Of a stretch of DNA of 64,000 nucleotides, positions 36,164-44,635 are shown in pieces; the first letter of the stretch is position 1, and each line of letters begins with the position of its first letter. This DNA is from Pseudobythopirellula maris. Lineage in GTDB: Bacteria; Planctomycetota; Planctomycetia; Pirellulales; Lacipirellulaceae. The notes below the pieces were generated by a model, which had not been told where the DNA came from, ran no database searches, and saw nothing but the letters and a program-made list of their open reading frames with translations. The translations under genes were made by a program, and so were the position numbers. The DNA is taken from assembly GCF_007859945.1 (NCBI RefSeq), contig NZ_SJPQ01000001.1:1302001-1366000 (forward strand). Direction: 5' to 3'.

Positions 36164-37255
36164 ATGCGTTTCCGCCACGTCTGCCTCGAAAGCGTCGCCC
36201 ACGTCTTGCCCGAGGAGGCGGTCACGACGGCCCAGATCGAGGAGCGTCTTGCGCCGCTTTACGAGCGGCTGCGGCTGCCGGCCGGGCGGCTGGAGCTGAT
36301 GTCGGGCATCCGCGAGCGGCGGTTCTTCCCGGCCGGCACGCGGCCGGGCGACGTGAGCATCCGCACCGCGAACCTGGCGATCGAGAAGAGCGGCCTCAGC
36401 CGTGAGCACTTTGGCGCGTTGGTGCACGGCTCGGTCTGCCGAGACCACTTGGAGCCCGCCACCGCTTGCCGCGTGCACCACGAGACCGGCCTGCCGAGCC
36501 GCTGCGACGTGTTCGACGTGTCGAACGCCTGCCTCGGCGTGCTCACGGGCGCGGTGCAGATCGCCGGCATGATCGAGCTGGGGCACATCGACGCCGGCGT
36601 GGTGGTCGGCACGGAGTGCGGTCGCTCGCTGGTCGAGGACACGATCGCGAGCCTCAACGCCGACGAGTCGCTCACCCGCTCGGCGGTCAAAGACTCGATC
36701 GCCTCGCTGACGATCGGCTCGGCGAGCGCGGCGATGGTGCTCTGCCACGAGCGGCTCAGCCAGACCGGCAACCGGCTCGAGACGGCCTGGAGGCTGGCCG
36801 ACACGTCGCACCACACGCTCTGCCGCAGCGAGGGCCTTTCCCAAGCGATGCGGACCGACAGCGAGCGGCTGATGCGGGCCGGCGTGGCGCTCGGCGCCGA
36901 GGCGTTCGAGGGGTTCCTTCAGGAGAGCGGCTGGGACCGCCAGCAGATCGACCGCACGGTCTGCCATCAGGTCGGCGCCGCACACCGCAAGATGATGCTC
37001 GCCGAGATGTCGCTCGACCCGGCCAAAGACTTCGCCACGCTCGAGTGGCTCGGCAACACGGGCGCAGCGGCGCTGCCGTCGGCCGTGTCGATCGCCGAGG
37101 AGTCGGGCGCGATCGAGGCGGGCGACCGGGTCGCGCTGCTTGGCATCGGCTCGGGGGTGAACTGCCTGATGATCGGCGTCGATTGGCGGACCGTCCGCAC
37201 GGCGTCTCCTACCTCGGTGAAGCAGCAGACCGGCGTTTTGGGCGCCGCACCGTGA
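36164..37255 (+). CDS. FabH/OleA-like 3-oxoacyl-ACP synthase III family protein
   Basis: 363 aa from the ATG at 36164 (MRFRHVCLESV); the frame opens at 36104 but those residues look non-coding. The thiolase-fold triad of the KAS III family is intact: Cys123 (SNACLGVLTG), His268 (VCHQVGAAH) and Asn298 (LGNTGAAALPSA). It condenses an acyl starter with malonyl-ACP, or two acyl chains in OleA-type enzymes; which one cannot be decided. It lies 2.4 kb from the minus-strand FabI/FabZ/FabF group and could supply its primer step (inference). MITE copy 3 follows 11 bp after the stop. Confidence 0.87.
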   Translation: MRFRHVCLESVAHVLPEEAVTTAQIEERLAPLYERLRLPAGRLELMSGIRERRFFPAGTRPGDVSIRTANLAIEKSGLSREHFGALVHGSVCRDHLEPATACRVHHETGLPSRCDVFDVSNACLGVLTGAVQIAGMIELGHIDAGVVVGTECGRSLVEDTIASLNADESLTRSAVKDSIASLTIGSASAAMVLCHERLSQTGNRLETAWRLADTSHHTLCRSEGLSQAMRTDSERLMRAGVALGAEAFEGFLQESGWDRQQIDRTVCHQVGAAHRKMMLAEMSLDPAKDFATLEWLGNTGAAALPSAVSIAEESGAIEAGDRVALLGIGSGVNCLMIGVDWRTVRTASPTSVKQQTGVLGAAP

Positions 37256-37266
37256 ATCGACACCGC

Positions 37267-37423
37267 TAGAGCGGTTTGCTCATAGGTGTAGACGCTCGGC
37301 TCGCGATCGGCGTCATGGCTTCGTCAGCCTGCATCGACAATGCACCGCATTGCCTGCTTCGGCTTCCTCGCCACGCCGCCAATCGCTTCCCCGCTCGTCC
37401 ACACCTATTCGAAAACCGCTCTA
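37267..37423 (-). mobile_element. MITE-like element, copy 3 (157 bp, inverted)
   Basis: Reverse orientation relative to copies 1 and 2, same length and ends (TAGAGCGGTTT and AAACCGCTCTA). The flanks read CTAG on both sides, compatible with a duplicated TA inside a CTAG target. Confidence 0.85.
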
Positions 37424-37425
37424 GT

Positions 37426-37497
37426 CGATTGGCGTCTCGGAGGCCCAGCCGATTGGCGTCTCAAGGGCCCAGCCGATTGGCTACTCAAAAGCCCAGA
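37426..37497 (+). repeat. three tandem 24-bp units
   Basis: Units at 37426-37449, 37450-37473 and 37474-37497. Each begins CGATTGGC and ends GCCCAG followed by C or A; the middle varies. The array starts two bases after MITE copy 3. Confidence 0.8.
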
Positions 37498-37555
37498 GTG
37501 GCCTTTGCTCGAGTGAATCGCTCCCGCGCCGCGGGTGACGCGTGTCGCGAAGCGA

Positions 37556-39208
37556 TCAGTTGTTCATCGCGATGAACAGACCGATCACAACGACCGCGGC
37601 CACGCCCGCCAAGACCCACACCCAAGCGGGCGTTCTGTTGTATGGGTTCACGTAGCCGGGCGGGTGGAGCGGGTCGTACTCCGAGGCGCGGGCCGCGCGA
37701 CGGGCGATCGGGTCGTCCTCTTCCTCGTGGTAGACCTCCTCGAAGATCGACCGCGGCGGGCCCGATTGGCCCGCCTTGCTGCTGTCGCCGCCTGGCTTGT
37801 CGGTGAGCGACGGTCGGCTGTCACCCAACACGCCGGACGAGGGCGATGACTTGGTCTTCGAGGGACTGGGCCCCTTCGAGGGGCTCGACGCCGGGGCGGG
37901 CTTCTTGCCCGGCTTGTTCAGCTCCTCGTCCTCGATCGGGGCGAGGCCGATGTCTTCGTCGAGCGTGTCGGCGCCGCTGCCGTCGAGCCGCTTCGTGTCG
38001 CGGTCACCGGTCATCGATCCGCTGCCGGCGCTCGAACCCTGCGACCCGGCGGGCCCGATCTTGCTCGAGCCACCGCTGCTGGCGCCGTGGGACGACGGCG
38101 CCGAAAAACGCCCGAGGATGCCGCTGCCGACCCCGGGCTCGTCGTCGCGGACCGTGGCTCCGCCGACCGAGCGGCCGCGCTCGGAGAGCCACTTCTTGAG
38201 CTCGCTGGCAACCTCGCCGGACGTGGCGGGACGGTTGAACGCCTTCTTCGACATCATCCGCTTGATGAGGTCGACGAGCGACAAAGGGCAGTCGGGCCTT
38301 CTCGAGAGGATCCCCTCGGGCTCCTCGGTTTGGTGCTTGAGCAGCCGCTCGGTGATCGTCCCCTCGGGGAACGGCGGCTTGCCGACCAGCAGGAAGTAGA
38401 ACGTGCAGCCGAGGCTGTAGATGTCGCTGCGGGCGTCGGCCTCGTGGCTGTTGACGGCCTGCTCCGGGGCGAGGTAATCGGCCGTGCCGAGCACGGTCTC
38501 TTCGTTCGCGAGGGTGAGCGAGCCCTCGTCGCCGGTCACCTTGGCTAGGCCCATGTCGAGCAGCTTGACCGTGCCGTGGTTGTCGACCAGGCAGTTGGCC
38601 GGCTTGATGTCGCGGTGCACGAGGCCCATCTGGTGGGCGTGTTCCAGCCCACCGGCGACTTGGGCGATGTAGTCGGCCGCCGTCTCGAACGGCAGCTGGC
38701 CGTCTTGCGCCACGATCTGGTGCAGGTCGCGGCCCTCGACGTACTCCATGACGATGTAGTGCGTGTCGCCCTCGTTGTCGATGTCGTACGCCCGCACGAT
38801 GTTCGGGTCGTCGAGCTTCGCAACGGCGCGGGCCTCGAGCTGGAAACGCTCGAGGTACGACTTGTCGGCCACCCGGTTCTTGGGCAGCACCTTGATCGCC
38901 ACCCGGCGGCGCATCATGATGTGCTCGGCCAAGTAAACCGCGCTCATGCCGCCCTTGCCGATTTGGCCGAGCAGCTTGTACTTGCCGAGCATGAAGCCGC
39001 GGTGCTTGCCGGCCAGCAGCTTGTCGGCCTGCCACTGCGTGAGGAGCCCCTCGTCGATGAAGAGCTGGGCGAACTCTTTGTCGCCCTGAGGCACGACGCC
39101 GCCCGATTGCTCCGCAGCCTTCTCGAGAAATTTCTCGAGCCGGTCGGCCTCGATCAAACCGCTGCGTTTGATCAGGTCGAGCAATTTGTCCATGGTCAAC
39201 GCAGCCAT
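37556..39208 (-). CDS. membrane-anchored Ser/Thr protein kinase
   Basis: 550 aa. The N-terminal 70 residues (SGLIEADRLEKFL, LLTQWQADKLLAGK) are a helical pre-kinase region common in planctomycete kinases. The kinase domain (about 75-340) has GKGGMSAVYLAEH, VAIKVLP with the ATP lysine, HRDIKPANCLVD with the catalytic Asp, LLDMGLAK in place of DFG, and GTADYLAPEQ. Then comes a Ser/Gly/Pro-rich linker of about 150 residues and a C-terminal helix TPAWVWVLAGVAAVVVIGLF. The kinase is therefore cytoplasmic and tail-anchored, with no large sensor domain outside. Targets unknown. Confidence 0.93.
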   Translation of the reverse strand: MAALTMDKLLDLIKRSGLIEADRLEKFLEKAAEQSGGVVPQGDKEFAQLFIDEGLLTQWQADKLLAGKHRGFMLGKYKLLGQIGKGGMSAVYLAEHIMMRRRVAIKVLPKNRVADKSYLERFQLEARAVAKLDDPNIVRAYDIDNEGDTHYIVMEYVEGRDLHQIVAQDGQLPFETAADYIAQVAGGLEHAHQMGLVHRDIKPANCLVDNHGTVKLLDMGLAKVTGDEGSLTLANEETVLGTADYLAPEQAVNSHEADARSDIYSLGCTFYFLLVGKPPFPEGTITERLLKHQTEEPEGILSRRPDCPLSLVDLIKRMMSKKAFNRPATSGEVASELKKWLSERGRSVGGATVRDDEPGVGSGILGRFSAPSSHGASSGGSSKIGPAGSQGSSAGSGSMTGDRDTKRLDGSGADTLDEDIGLAPIEDEELNKPGKKPAPASSPSKGPSPSKTKSSPSSGVLGDSRPSLTDKPGGDSSKAGQSGPPRSIFEEVYHEEEDDPIARRAARASEYDPLHPPGYVNPYNRTPAWVWVLAGVAAVVVIGLFIAMNN

Positions 39209-39703
39209 TTGCAGGCAGTCAGCAAATAGTTTCCCTCATCGACAGGAACGCCAACCGGGCGCCGTCGGACGGGAAGGGAAATATAGGGCCTATGTTCTCT
39301 GATTAGTTACGCAGAAAGACGCCGCTTGCATCGCAAACGGACGCGCAACGTTTGGCGTTTGCGCGAAACGGTCTTCCTGACGCTCTCGCTTCTCCCCCCA
39401 GCCAAGGTTCCGGGCTTGAGCAGGGGGCCGCCGGTGACGAGTGCTAGGCACACCAAGCGGAGCACTCGCGACAAACCCGCGAAAACCCGCCCAGATACCT
39501 ACTGACAGGCTATCACGGCGCCGCTGGCCACGCCAGCACTTTATCCCCTGGCGCAAGGGTTATCGGCGATCCGCTCGGGCCCATTTCAGCCCTGAAATAC
39601 CGATTATTTGCGTTCTAATGCCTGTATCGGCGCAACTCGCCCAGCAGTCCCCTCTCAAGGCGACACCTCGTCTCGGCGGGAGGCAAACCGCAGGCGCTGG
39701 GCG
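39209..39703. other. 495-bp intergenic region
   Basis: Between the start of the kinase gene and the stop of fabI, both minus strand. No supported gene. A short inverted repeat of CAAACG/CGTTTG words lies around 39335-39360. The kinase promoter should be near 39220-39330. Confidence 0.45.
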
Positions 39704-40546
39704 TCAATTCTCCGCGGCGTCGGAACCGCGTTCCACCACCGCCCTGACGAGCGATTCGTCGAAGTAATTGGCGCCCATTCCCGCGTCGACGACCAGCTTC
39801 TGGCCGTTGATCCCGGACGACCGCGGGCTGAGCAAAAAGACCGCCGTTGAGGCCGCCTCGTCGGTCCTCAAAGCTTCGCCCCGCAGTGTGGCCTGCTCGG
39901 CGTACAGGTACGAGTCGACGTAGCCGGGGATGCCGGCCGAGGCGCTCGTCTTCAGCAGGCTCGGCCCCACCGCGTTGAACCGCACCCGGCTGTCGCGGCT
40001 GAAGCTCTTGGCGAGGAACACCACGGACGAGTCCAAGGCCGCTTTCACTGGGGCCATGTAGCCGTAGTTCTCGCTCGCCATGGTGGTGGTCGAGATCGAC
40101 ACCGTGACGACCGAGGCGTCGTCCGAGAAAGACGGCTTCAGGGCGCTCGCCAGCGCCATGAGCGAGTGGCAAGAGATCTCCACCGTGCGGAGGAAGGCCC
40201 GCTTGCTCGTCTCGTGGAACGGCCTGAGGCCGTCCTCGTAGTCGGCCATCGCGATCGAGTGCAGCAGCCCGTCGAGCTTCACGCCGCGTGCGGCGATCTC
40301 ATCGGCGAGCCGGGTGATCTGGTCCTCGTGCTCCACATCGCACACCAGCACGTCGTCGGCCGAGCCGCCCGCCTTGGCGACGAGTTTGCCAACCTGCTCC
40401 TGCCGCTCGGGGCTGCGCACCGAGAAGAGCACCCGGCAGTCGGCCTCCATGAGCTGGCGGGCGACGTGCCAGGCGACGCTCTTGCGGTTGGCGACCCCGG
40501 CCACGAGGACGGTTTTGCCGGCGAGTTGCAGAAAATCGTTGGGCAT
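39704..40546 (-). CDS. fabI: enoyl-[acyl-carrier-protein] reductase, FabI type
   Basis: Reduces trans-2-enoyl-ACP with NAD(P)H in fatty acid elongation. 280 aa from the ATG at 40546; GGAGGGGG upstream supports this start over a GTG at 40564. SDR fold: nucleotide-binding [20 protein letters not shown] and the active pair Tyr161-x6-Lys168 in [12 protein letters not shown], the FabI spacing. It continues [19 protein letters not shown]-like sequence (here [20 protein letters not shown]). It follows FabZ on the same strand, with an inverted-repeat element between them. It may be the genome's only enoyl reductase or a paralogue devoted to the adjacent cluster. Confidence 0.92.
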   Translation of the reverse strand: MPNDFLQLAGKTVLVAGVANRKSVAWHVARQLMEADCRVLFSVRSPERQEQVGKLVAKAGGSADDVLVCDVEHEDQITRLADEIAARGVKLDGLLHSIAMADYEDGLRPFHETSKRAFLRTVEISCHSLMALASALKPSFSDDASVVTVSISTTTMASENYGYMAPVKAALDSSVVFLAKSFSRDSRVRFNAVGPSLLKTSASAGIPGYVDSYLYAEQATLRGEALRTDEAASTAVFLLSPRSSGINGQKLVVDAGMGANYFDESLVRAVVERGSDAAEN

Positions 40547-40553
40547 CGAGAAA

Positions 40554-40676
40554 TCCCCCTCCACCTTTAGGGGGAGGGGCTAGGGGAGGGGGGAAGTCGT
40601 GGGTACAGCTACGCCATTACAAACCGGGTACCCGGGTTCGTCACCCCTCCCCAGCCCTCCCCATCAAGGGGAGGGA
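40554..40676. repeat. inverted-repeat element, GGGGAGGG family
   Basis: About 123 bp with arms of about 35 bp made of CCCTCC/GGAGGG words (left TAGGGGGAGGGGCTAGGGGA, right complement). It overlaps the purine-rich ribosome-binding site of fabI, so its insertion may have shaped that gene's translation start. Confidence 0.7.
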
Positions 40677-40698
40677 GCTTACGACTCGCTGCGCTCGC

Positions 40699-41133
40699 CT
40701 ATGTCTTCGCCGCCAGCGTGCAAGCAAAATCAAACCGGCAAGCCAACTTGCCGCGAGTCTCGTTCGTCACCTTGGCCTTCATGAAGAACGCCTCGCTGAG
40801 CCGTTCGGTGAGCTCCACCTCGATGCGCACCGTGTCGCCCGGCTGGACCATGTCGCGGAACTGCACGTTGTTAGCCCGCGTGGCGACGGGGACTTTGCCG
40901 TCGGCGTCTTCGACCATCCCCGAGAGCAGCACGGCGCCCGCCTGCATGCTCGCCTCGCAGAGGATCACGCCCGGCGTGATCGGGAAGTCGGGGTAATGGC
41001 CCGCGTACCAGAACTCCTCGCCGGTGAACCGCTTGCGGCAGGTGATCGAGGATTCGCCCTGCTCGACAACCTCGTCGATCAAGAGGAACGGCTCGCGGTG
41101 CGGGATGGCGGCTTTGATCGCTTCTAGAGACAT
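40699..41133 (-). CDS. fabZ: FabZ-like 3-hydroxyacyl-ACP dehydratase
   Basis: Dehydrates 3-hydroxyacyl-ACP to the 2-enoyl form. 144 aa from the ATG at 41133 (MSLEAIKAAIPHREPF). HotDog fold with PHREPFLLID and the active-site pair His46 (AGHYPDFPITPG) and Glu60 (LCEASMQAG), at the same 14-residue spacing as canonical FabZ. LCEA instead of LIEA and the rest of the sequence suggest a divergent paralogue. It is located between the fabI gene and a toxin-antitoxin module. Confidence 0.88.
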   Translation of the reverse strand: MSLEAIKAAIPHREPFLLIDEVVEQGESSITCRKRFTGEEFWYAGHYPDFPITPGVILCEASMQAGAVLLSGMVEDADGKVPVATRANNVQFRDMVQPGDTVRIEVELTERLSEAFFMKAKVTNETRGKLACRFDFACTLAAKT

Positions 41134-41137
41134 GGAA

Positions 41138-41167
41138 CCACAGATAAACACGGATGGACACGGATAC
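41138..41167. repeat. CCACAGATAAACACGGAT repeat
   Basis: Reads CCACAGATAAACACGGATGG then ACACGGATAC. It is located just upstream of fabZ. Relatives are at 41814-41845, at 42198-42220 (complement) and inside 47265-47437. Confidence 0.7.
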
Positions 41168-41187
41168 GAATAGTAAGAACAGTAGCC

Positions 41188-41565
41188 TTACCTAGGCTTG
41201 GCGCCTATCGGGAGAGTGCGGACACGAATCTGGCTTTCGGTCACCGACGCCACCGCACCTCGCTCAAGCTCTTCAGCGATCGCCGCAAGCACACGCAGCA
41301 GGTGCTCTGCCAACTCGGGCGATTTCAACCCTTCGATGCGAATGCGTATCACGCTTGGTCTTGTAGCGCTACTGAGAGCGAGCAGCGTATGAAAATCCGA
41401 ATCAAGCGACACCACGACCGCGTCTCGAACGATCGCTGCTTCGAGGATTTCCGCATCGCTCGCGGCCGCCATCCCCAGCTCGCCAACGTGCTCGGCATCG
41501 ACGCCACACTCGGCAAGCACAGCGACCGTCGAACGCGGCAAACCTTGGTCGAGCAGCAACTTCAT
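41188..41565 (-). CDS. DUF5615-type PIN-like toxin
   Basis: 125 aa. Starts MKLLLDQGLPRSTVAVLAEC and has VVVSLDSDFHTLLALS, the D-x(n)-D-x-D pattern of DUF5615 PIN-like nucleases, with PSVIRIRIEGLKSPELAEHL in the second half. Predicted to be an RNase-type toxin. The start is 5 bp after the stop of the DUF433 partner, a tight operon as expected for a type II toxin-antitoxin pair. Activity is inferred from family and pairing only. Confidence 0.83.
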   Translation of the reverse strand: MKLLLDQGLPRSTVAVLAECGVDAEHVGELGMAAASDAEILEAAIVRDAVVVSLDSDFHTLLALSSATRPSVIRIRIEGLKSPELAEHLLRVLAAIAEELERGAVASVTESQIRVRTLPIGAKPR

Positions 41566-41570
41566 GGCGA

Positions 41571-41792
41571 TCAGCCGAGCTCCACCACGCGGTCGGCCAA
41601 GTTGGAAGCGGCGTACTCCAACGCCTGACGGATGTCTTCGTCTTCGAGCTCGGGGTACTCCTTGCGCAACTCAGCACGGTCCGTGCAAACAGCCAAGGCC
41701 TCAAGCACCCGCCGCACCGTGAGCCGCTGGCCACGGATACAGGGCTGCCCGTCCAGCACGGCCGGGTCGCTGGCAATACGATTGAAGGTCAT
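41571..41792 (-). CDS. DUF433-type antitoxin
   Basis: 73 aa, a usual length. The signature RIASDPAVLDGQPCIRGQRL with VRRVLEAL defines DUF433, the common partner of DUF5615 toxins. The second half EDIRQALEYAASNLADRV is helical. GAGGAG lies about 10 bp upstream of the ATG at 41792, fixing the start. It is transcribed first, followed by the toxin. Confidence 0.88.
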   Translation of the reverse strand: MTFNRIASDPAVLDGQPCIRGQRLTVRRVLEALAVCTDRAELRKEYPELEDEDIRQALEYAASNLADRVVELG

Positions 41793-41813
41793 CGGCTTAG
41801 ACTCCTCTAGGAA

Positions 41814-41845
41814 TTAGCCACAGATAAGCACAGATGAACGCGGAT
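41814..41845. repeat. left arm of a 400-bp inverted-repeat cassette
   Basis: TTAGCCACAGATAAGCACAG followed by ATGAACGCGGAT. The complement, without the inner 10 bp, is at 42198-42220. The two arms enclose the 89-aa ORF. Confidence 0.7.
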
Positions 41846-41848
41846 GCG

Positions 41849-41911
41849 GTAGGGTGCATGGAATACACACTGCTAGGCAGATCAACTGACGGTGCATTTC
41901 AAGCACCCTAC
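41849..41911. repeat. hairpin repeat, GTAGGGTGCATGGAA family
   Basis: The outer GTAGGGTGC pairs with GCACCCTAC at the right end, and the inner TGCATGGAATACAC partly with GGTGCATTTCA. It is just after the stop of the 89-aa ORF and could end its transcript. Confidence 0.65.
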
Positions 41912-42181
41912 TTACTCGAGGCCTCGCAAGAACGCATGGAACTCGGCTTTGGCATCTGCGGCGTCAACAGAATTGCCAAACTCGATGTCTCCATCCAGAA
42001 AGTGAGCTTGAACGAGTTGTGAAGTCAACACTCTAACGCGGTGAATCGTCGTAGTGTCGATTCCCTCCAAGGCGTCCATATGAAATTCGATGGCCCGTTC
42101 GAATGCGCCATTGCCACTCGAAGCAATATCACAGCCGTCAATCAAAGCATGCAACCGACTGAAGACGCTAGGGTTTGACAT
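41912..42181 (-). CDS. hypothetical 89-aa protein
   Basis: I do not recognise this protein. It is acidic and helical (SRLHALIDGCDIASSGNGAF, TIHRVRVLTSQLVQAHFLDG), with no signal peptide or membrane helix. The ATG at 42181 has no strong ribosome-binding site. It lies between a toxin-antitoxin pair and a FAD oxidoreductase, enclosed by inverted CCACAGAT-type repeats, which suggests a small mobile cassette. It may be another antitoxin-like or orphan gene. Confidence 0.5.
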   Translation of the reverse strand: MSNPSVFSRLHALIDGCDIASSGNGAFERAIEFHMDALEGIDTTTIHRVRVLTSQLVQAHFLDGDIEFGNSVDAADAKAEFHAFLRGLE

Positions 42182-42197
42182 CGGTCTACCGATAGAA

Positions 42198-42220
42198 ATC
42201 CGCGTTCATCCGTGGCTAAT
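42198..42220. repeat. right arm of the 400-bp inverted-repeat cassette
   Basis: ATCCGCGTTCATCCGTGGCT followed by AAT; complement of 41814-41845. It overlaps the last codons (from 42216) of the FAD oxidoreductase gene. Confidence 0.7.
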
Positions 42221-43688
42221 TCGTCGAAGCATCCGCCACGACCGCCCGCTCCGCGGCGTCGGTGCTCGCCGAGCCGCCGGTCATCAGCGTGCTGTCGACC
42301 TCGTTCGCGACGATCACGCCGTAGTTCATCGCTCCCAACCAGCCCGACATGATGATGCCCACGCTGCCGGCGTGGTACAGGCCGTGGATCTGCTGCGGCA
42401 GGGCGCGGCTCACGGCGAGGCCCTCGAACTTCGTGCCGAAGCTCGCCCCGTGCATGTGCTGCGTGTAGTGGTTGAACGTGCGCGGCGTGGAGGCCTCCAC
42501 GTGCACGGCCCGCTCGCGGACGCCCGGCACGTAGTGGTCGAGGGCGTCGAGCGTGGTCTCGCAGAGGTCTTGCTTGCTCGCCTCGTACTCGGCCTCGGGC
42601 AGGTCCCAGTCCTCCCAACGGGCGTTCGTGCTGCTGACGATCAGCTTCTGCGGCCGGCCCTCGGGGCGGGTCTTGGGGTAGTACATCGAGTAGGTGCGGC
42701 TAGTGATGTCGCGCGACAGCAGCGCGTCCGTGTTGAACGTCGGCGCCGTGCTGGTGAAGAACAGGTCGCCCATCGACTCGTCGAGCGGGTCGTCCGGCTT
42801 GAGCGCAATGTAGACCTGCGTGCTGGAGTTGTTCACGCGCACGTTCTTGGCGTCGTCGATAAACCCACGGTCGAACTTCTCCTCGCCCACGAGCTTGAAG
42901 ATCGTCGACATCAGGTTGGAGTTCGACACCACGGCGTCGCACTTGATCGTCCGGCCGTTCACCACGACGCCCTTGACCTTGTCCCCTTCAACGAGAACCT
43001 GCTCACAGTCGCTGCGGATGCGGATGTCGACGCCGCTCTTCTTGAGCTCTTGCTCCATCGCGCCGACGAGCTTGTCGGTCCCCCCCTCGAACGTGTAGAC
43101 GCCCTTCGACATGAAGTTCGAGAAGACGATGCCGTAGCTGATCGCCGGGTCTTCGAGCGTGCTGCCGTTGGCGTAGGTGATCGGCTCCATCAAGAGCCGG
43201 ATCACGTCCTCACGGCCGGGGAAGAAGCGGTCGAACAGCTCGCGGGCGGTCGTGGTCTGGTCGTCGTAAAAGTTCATCCCGCGCGCGGTGTCGAAGAACT
43301 CCTTCACCGTGTTCGGGTCGAGCTGGAACTGGTCGATCAGCAGCTTGGTGAAATCGTCGCGGTTGAAGCTCGTGGTGAGCGAGAACATCGGGTTGTCGAA
43401 CCGGATGCCGGTGAGCTGGACGATCGACTCGGCGATCTCGGGCGACCAGTAGCGGCGGCAGCTCTTGACCATGCCGTACGGGAAGCCGTGCAGAGAGATG
43501 TCGAAGGTGTGGTGCCCGGGGCGCTTGAACCAGGTGGCCAAGCCGCCGAGCTTGTAGTGCTGCTCGAGCAGCAGGACGGAGCGTCCCTGGCGGGCGAGGA
43601 TGTTGGCCGAGGTGAGCCCGGCCAGCCCGGCGCCGATGACGACGACGTCGTAGTGGTCCTGGGCGCCGGCGAGATGGTCTTTGGGCAT
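42216..43688 (-). CDS. phytoene desaturase/CRTISO-like FAD oxidoreductase (second in cluster)
   Basis: 490 aa. The N-terminal dinucleotide-binding fold [20 protein letters not shown] is followed by [20 protein letters not shown], the FAD motif of the CrtI/carotenoid isomerase/retinol saturase group. Further landmarks are [37 protein letters not shown] and a C-terminal [20 protein letters not shown] for FAD binding. No signal peptide. In this family substrates are carotenoids or long hydrophobic chains; in the context of FabF, ACP, FabZ and FabI, an acyl chain is plausible. It is a distant paralogue of 45481-46875. Confidence 0.88.
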   Translation of the reverse strand: MPKDHLAGAQDHYDVVVIGAGLAGLTSANILARQGRSVLLLEQHYKLGGLATWFKRPGHHTFDISLHGFPYGMVKSCRRYWSPEIAESIVQLTGIRFDNPMFSLTTSFNRDDFTKLLIDQFQLDPNTVKEFFDTARGMNFYDDQTTTARELFDRFFPGREDVIRLLMEPITYANGSTLEDPAISYGIVFSNFMSKGVYTFEGGTDKLVGAMEQELKKSGVDIRIRSDCEQVLVEGDKVKGVVVNGRTIKCDAVVSNSNLMSTIFKLVGEEKFDRGFIDDAKNVRVNNSSTQVYIALKPDDPLDESMGDLFFTSTAPTFNTDALLSRDITSRTYSMYYPKTRPEGRPQKLIVSSTNARWEDWDLPEAEYEASKQDLCETTLDALDHYVPGVRERAVHVEASTPRTFNHYTQHMHGASFGTKFEGLAVSRALPQQIHGLYHAGSVGIIMSGWLGAMNYGVIVANEVDSTLMTGGSASTDAAERAVVADASTN

Positions 43689-43999
43689 GGCTCAGATAGC
43701 ACGGGAGTCGGGGGCTGAGGGCGACCCGGTATCTTAGCCGAGCGGGGCCGGATCGGTAAGCCGCAGGGCGGCCGTATGAGGCCCGAAGGGCCGGCCGTAG
43801 CCAGCCCAGGGCGGCGCCCTGGGTGCGAATCGACATGCAGGCCAAGCCCTGAAAGGGCGTGATAGATAGCCGCAGTGCGCCCTTTCAGGGCTCATGCAAA
43901 TTCATGGCCTGAATTCCCAGGGCGTTGCCCTGGGCTGGCATATCAGCGCCCCTTCGGGGCTGACACCCCGCAAGCGGATTGTAGGTCGCGCTTCTCCGC
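43689..43999. other. 311-bp gap dominated by a long inverted repeat
   Basis: Contains the 180-bp inverted repeat at 43781-43960; the rest shows no gene. Confidence 0.6.
43781..43960. repeat. 180-bp inverted-repeat element with about 80-bp arms
   Basis: Left half: GCCCGAAGGGC, then AGCCAGCCCAGGGC, GCCCTGGG, GCAGGCC and GCCCTGAAAGGGCG. Right half: the complements of the same blocks in reverse order, ending CCCTTCGGGGC. It also contains local hairpins (CCCAGGGC/GCCCTGGG and CCCTGAAAGGG). This is the longest arm length among the window's repeat families. Confidence 0.8.
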
Positions 44000-44635
44000 T
44001 CACGGCTTCATCTCCAGCCAGATCATCACCCCGTCGGCCGGGTTAGGAATCATGCGAACGTTGGTCGTCTCGGCGGCGCGCAGACGCAAGAGCTCGACCG
44101 GCTTACCGGGAGCGAACGATTGGGTCTTCTCCGTCACGCCCCCGCGCAAGAAGACCTTCGGACTGAACTCGGGCCAGGCAAGGTCATCACCCACCTCGAT
44201 CGCCACGCGCCCCTCGGCCGACAGCGTGCCGTAGAGCCAGTTGTCGACCGGGTCACGGTGGATCCGGTAGCTGACAACGAGCGGCTCTTGCGTCGTGCGG
44301 ATCGGCAACTCGTCATCGGCCTCGGCCGGCAAGCCCGTGATGGGGACGCCGCCGTTGGCCACCCTCACGACGGCGCCGCTGCTTTCGGGAAGCCAGACGA
44401 GCCACCTCCACTCGAACGGGCTGTCGGACTTGAGCATCAGGGCGTGCGGTCTGGTGCGGTCGTCGACTGTGATCAGGCCAGACTGCTCGCGGAGCCGGCG
44501 GACCTCACGCCTTAGCGGCCCGACCTCACGCAATTCAACCCACAAGACGGCGACAAGCACGGTGATCGCGGTGAGCACGAGCAGGCTCAGCAGCGAGAAC
44601 CGCGGGCCTGTGCGGGGCTTGGGCGTGTCGCTCAT
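44000..44635 (-). CDS. membrane-anchored hypothetical protein, paralogue A
   Basis: 211 aa. A short basic N-terminus, then one membrane helix (FSLLSLLVLTAITVLVAVLW, residues 13-32), a coiled-coil stretch GPLRREVRRLREQSG and a beta-rich outer domain. Planctomycetes have many proteins with this SLLxLLLL anchor. Its start overlaps the stop of 44632-45363 by 4 bp (ATGA), so the two are translationally coupled. They share design and presumably arose by duplication. Function unknown; the position between two FAD oxidoreductases suggests a link with that pathway. Confidence 0.72.
   Translation of the reverse strand: MSDTPKPRTGPRFSLLSLLVLTAITVLVAVLWVELREVGPLRREVRRLREQSGLITVDDRTRPHALMLKSDSPFEWRWLVWLPESSGAVVRVANGGVPITGLPAEADDELPIRTTQEPLVVSYRIHRDPVDNWLYGTLSAEGRVAIEVGDDLAWPEFSPKVFLRGGVTEKTQSFAPGKPVELLRLRAAETTNVRMIPNPADGVMIWLEMKP

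Noticed and set aside
42090-43718. 542-aa plus-strand ORF opposite the FAD oxidoreductase
   Set aside because: Composition typical of antisense frames; the minus strand carries the FAD-binding motif.
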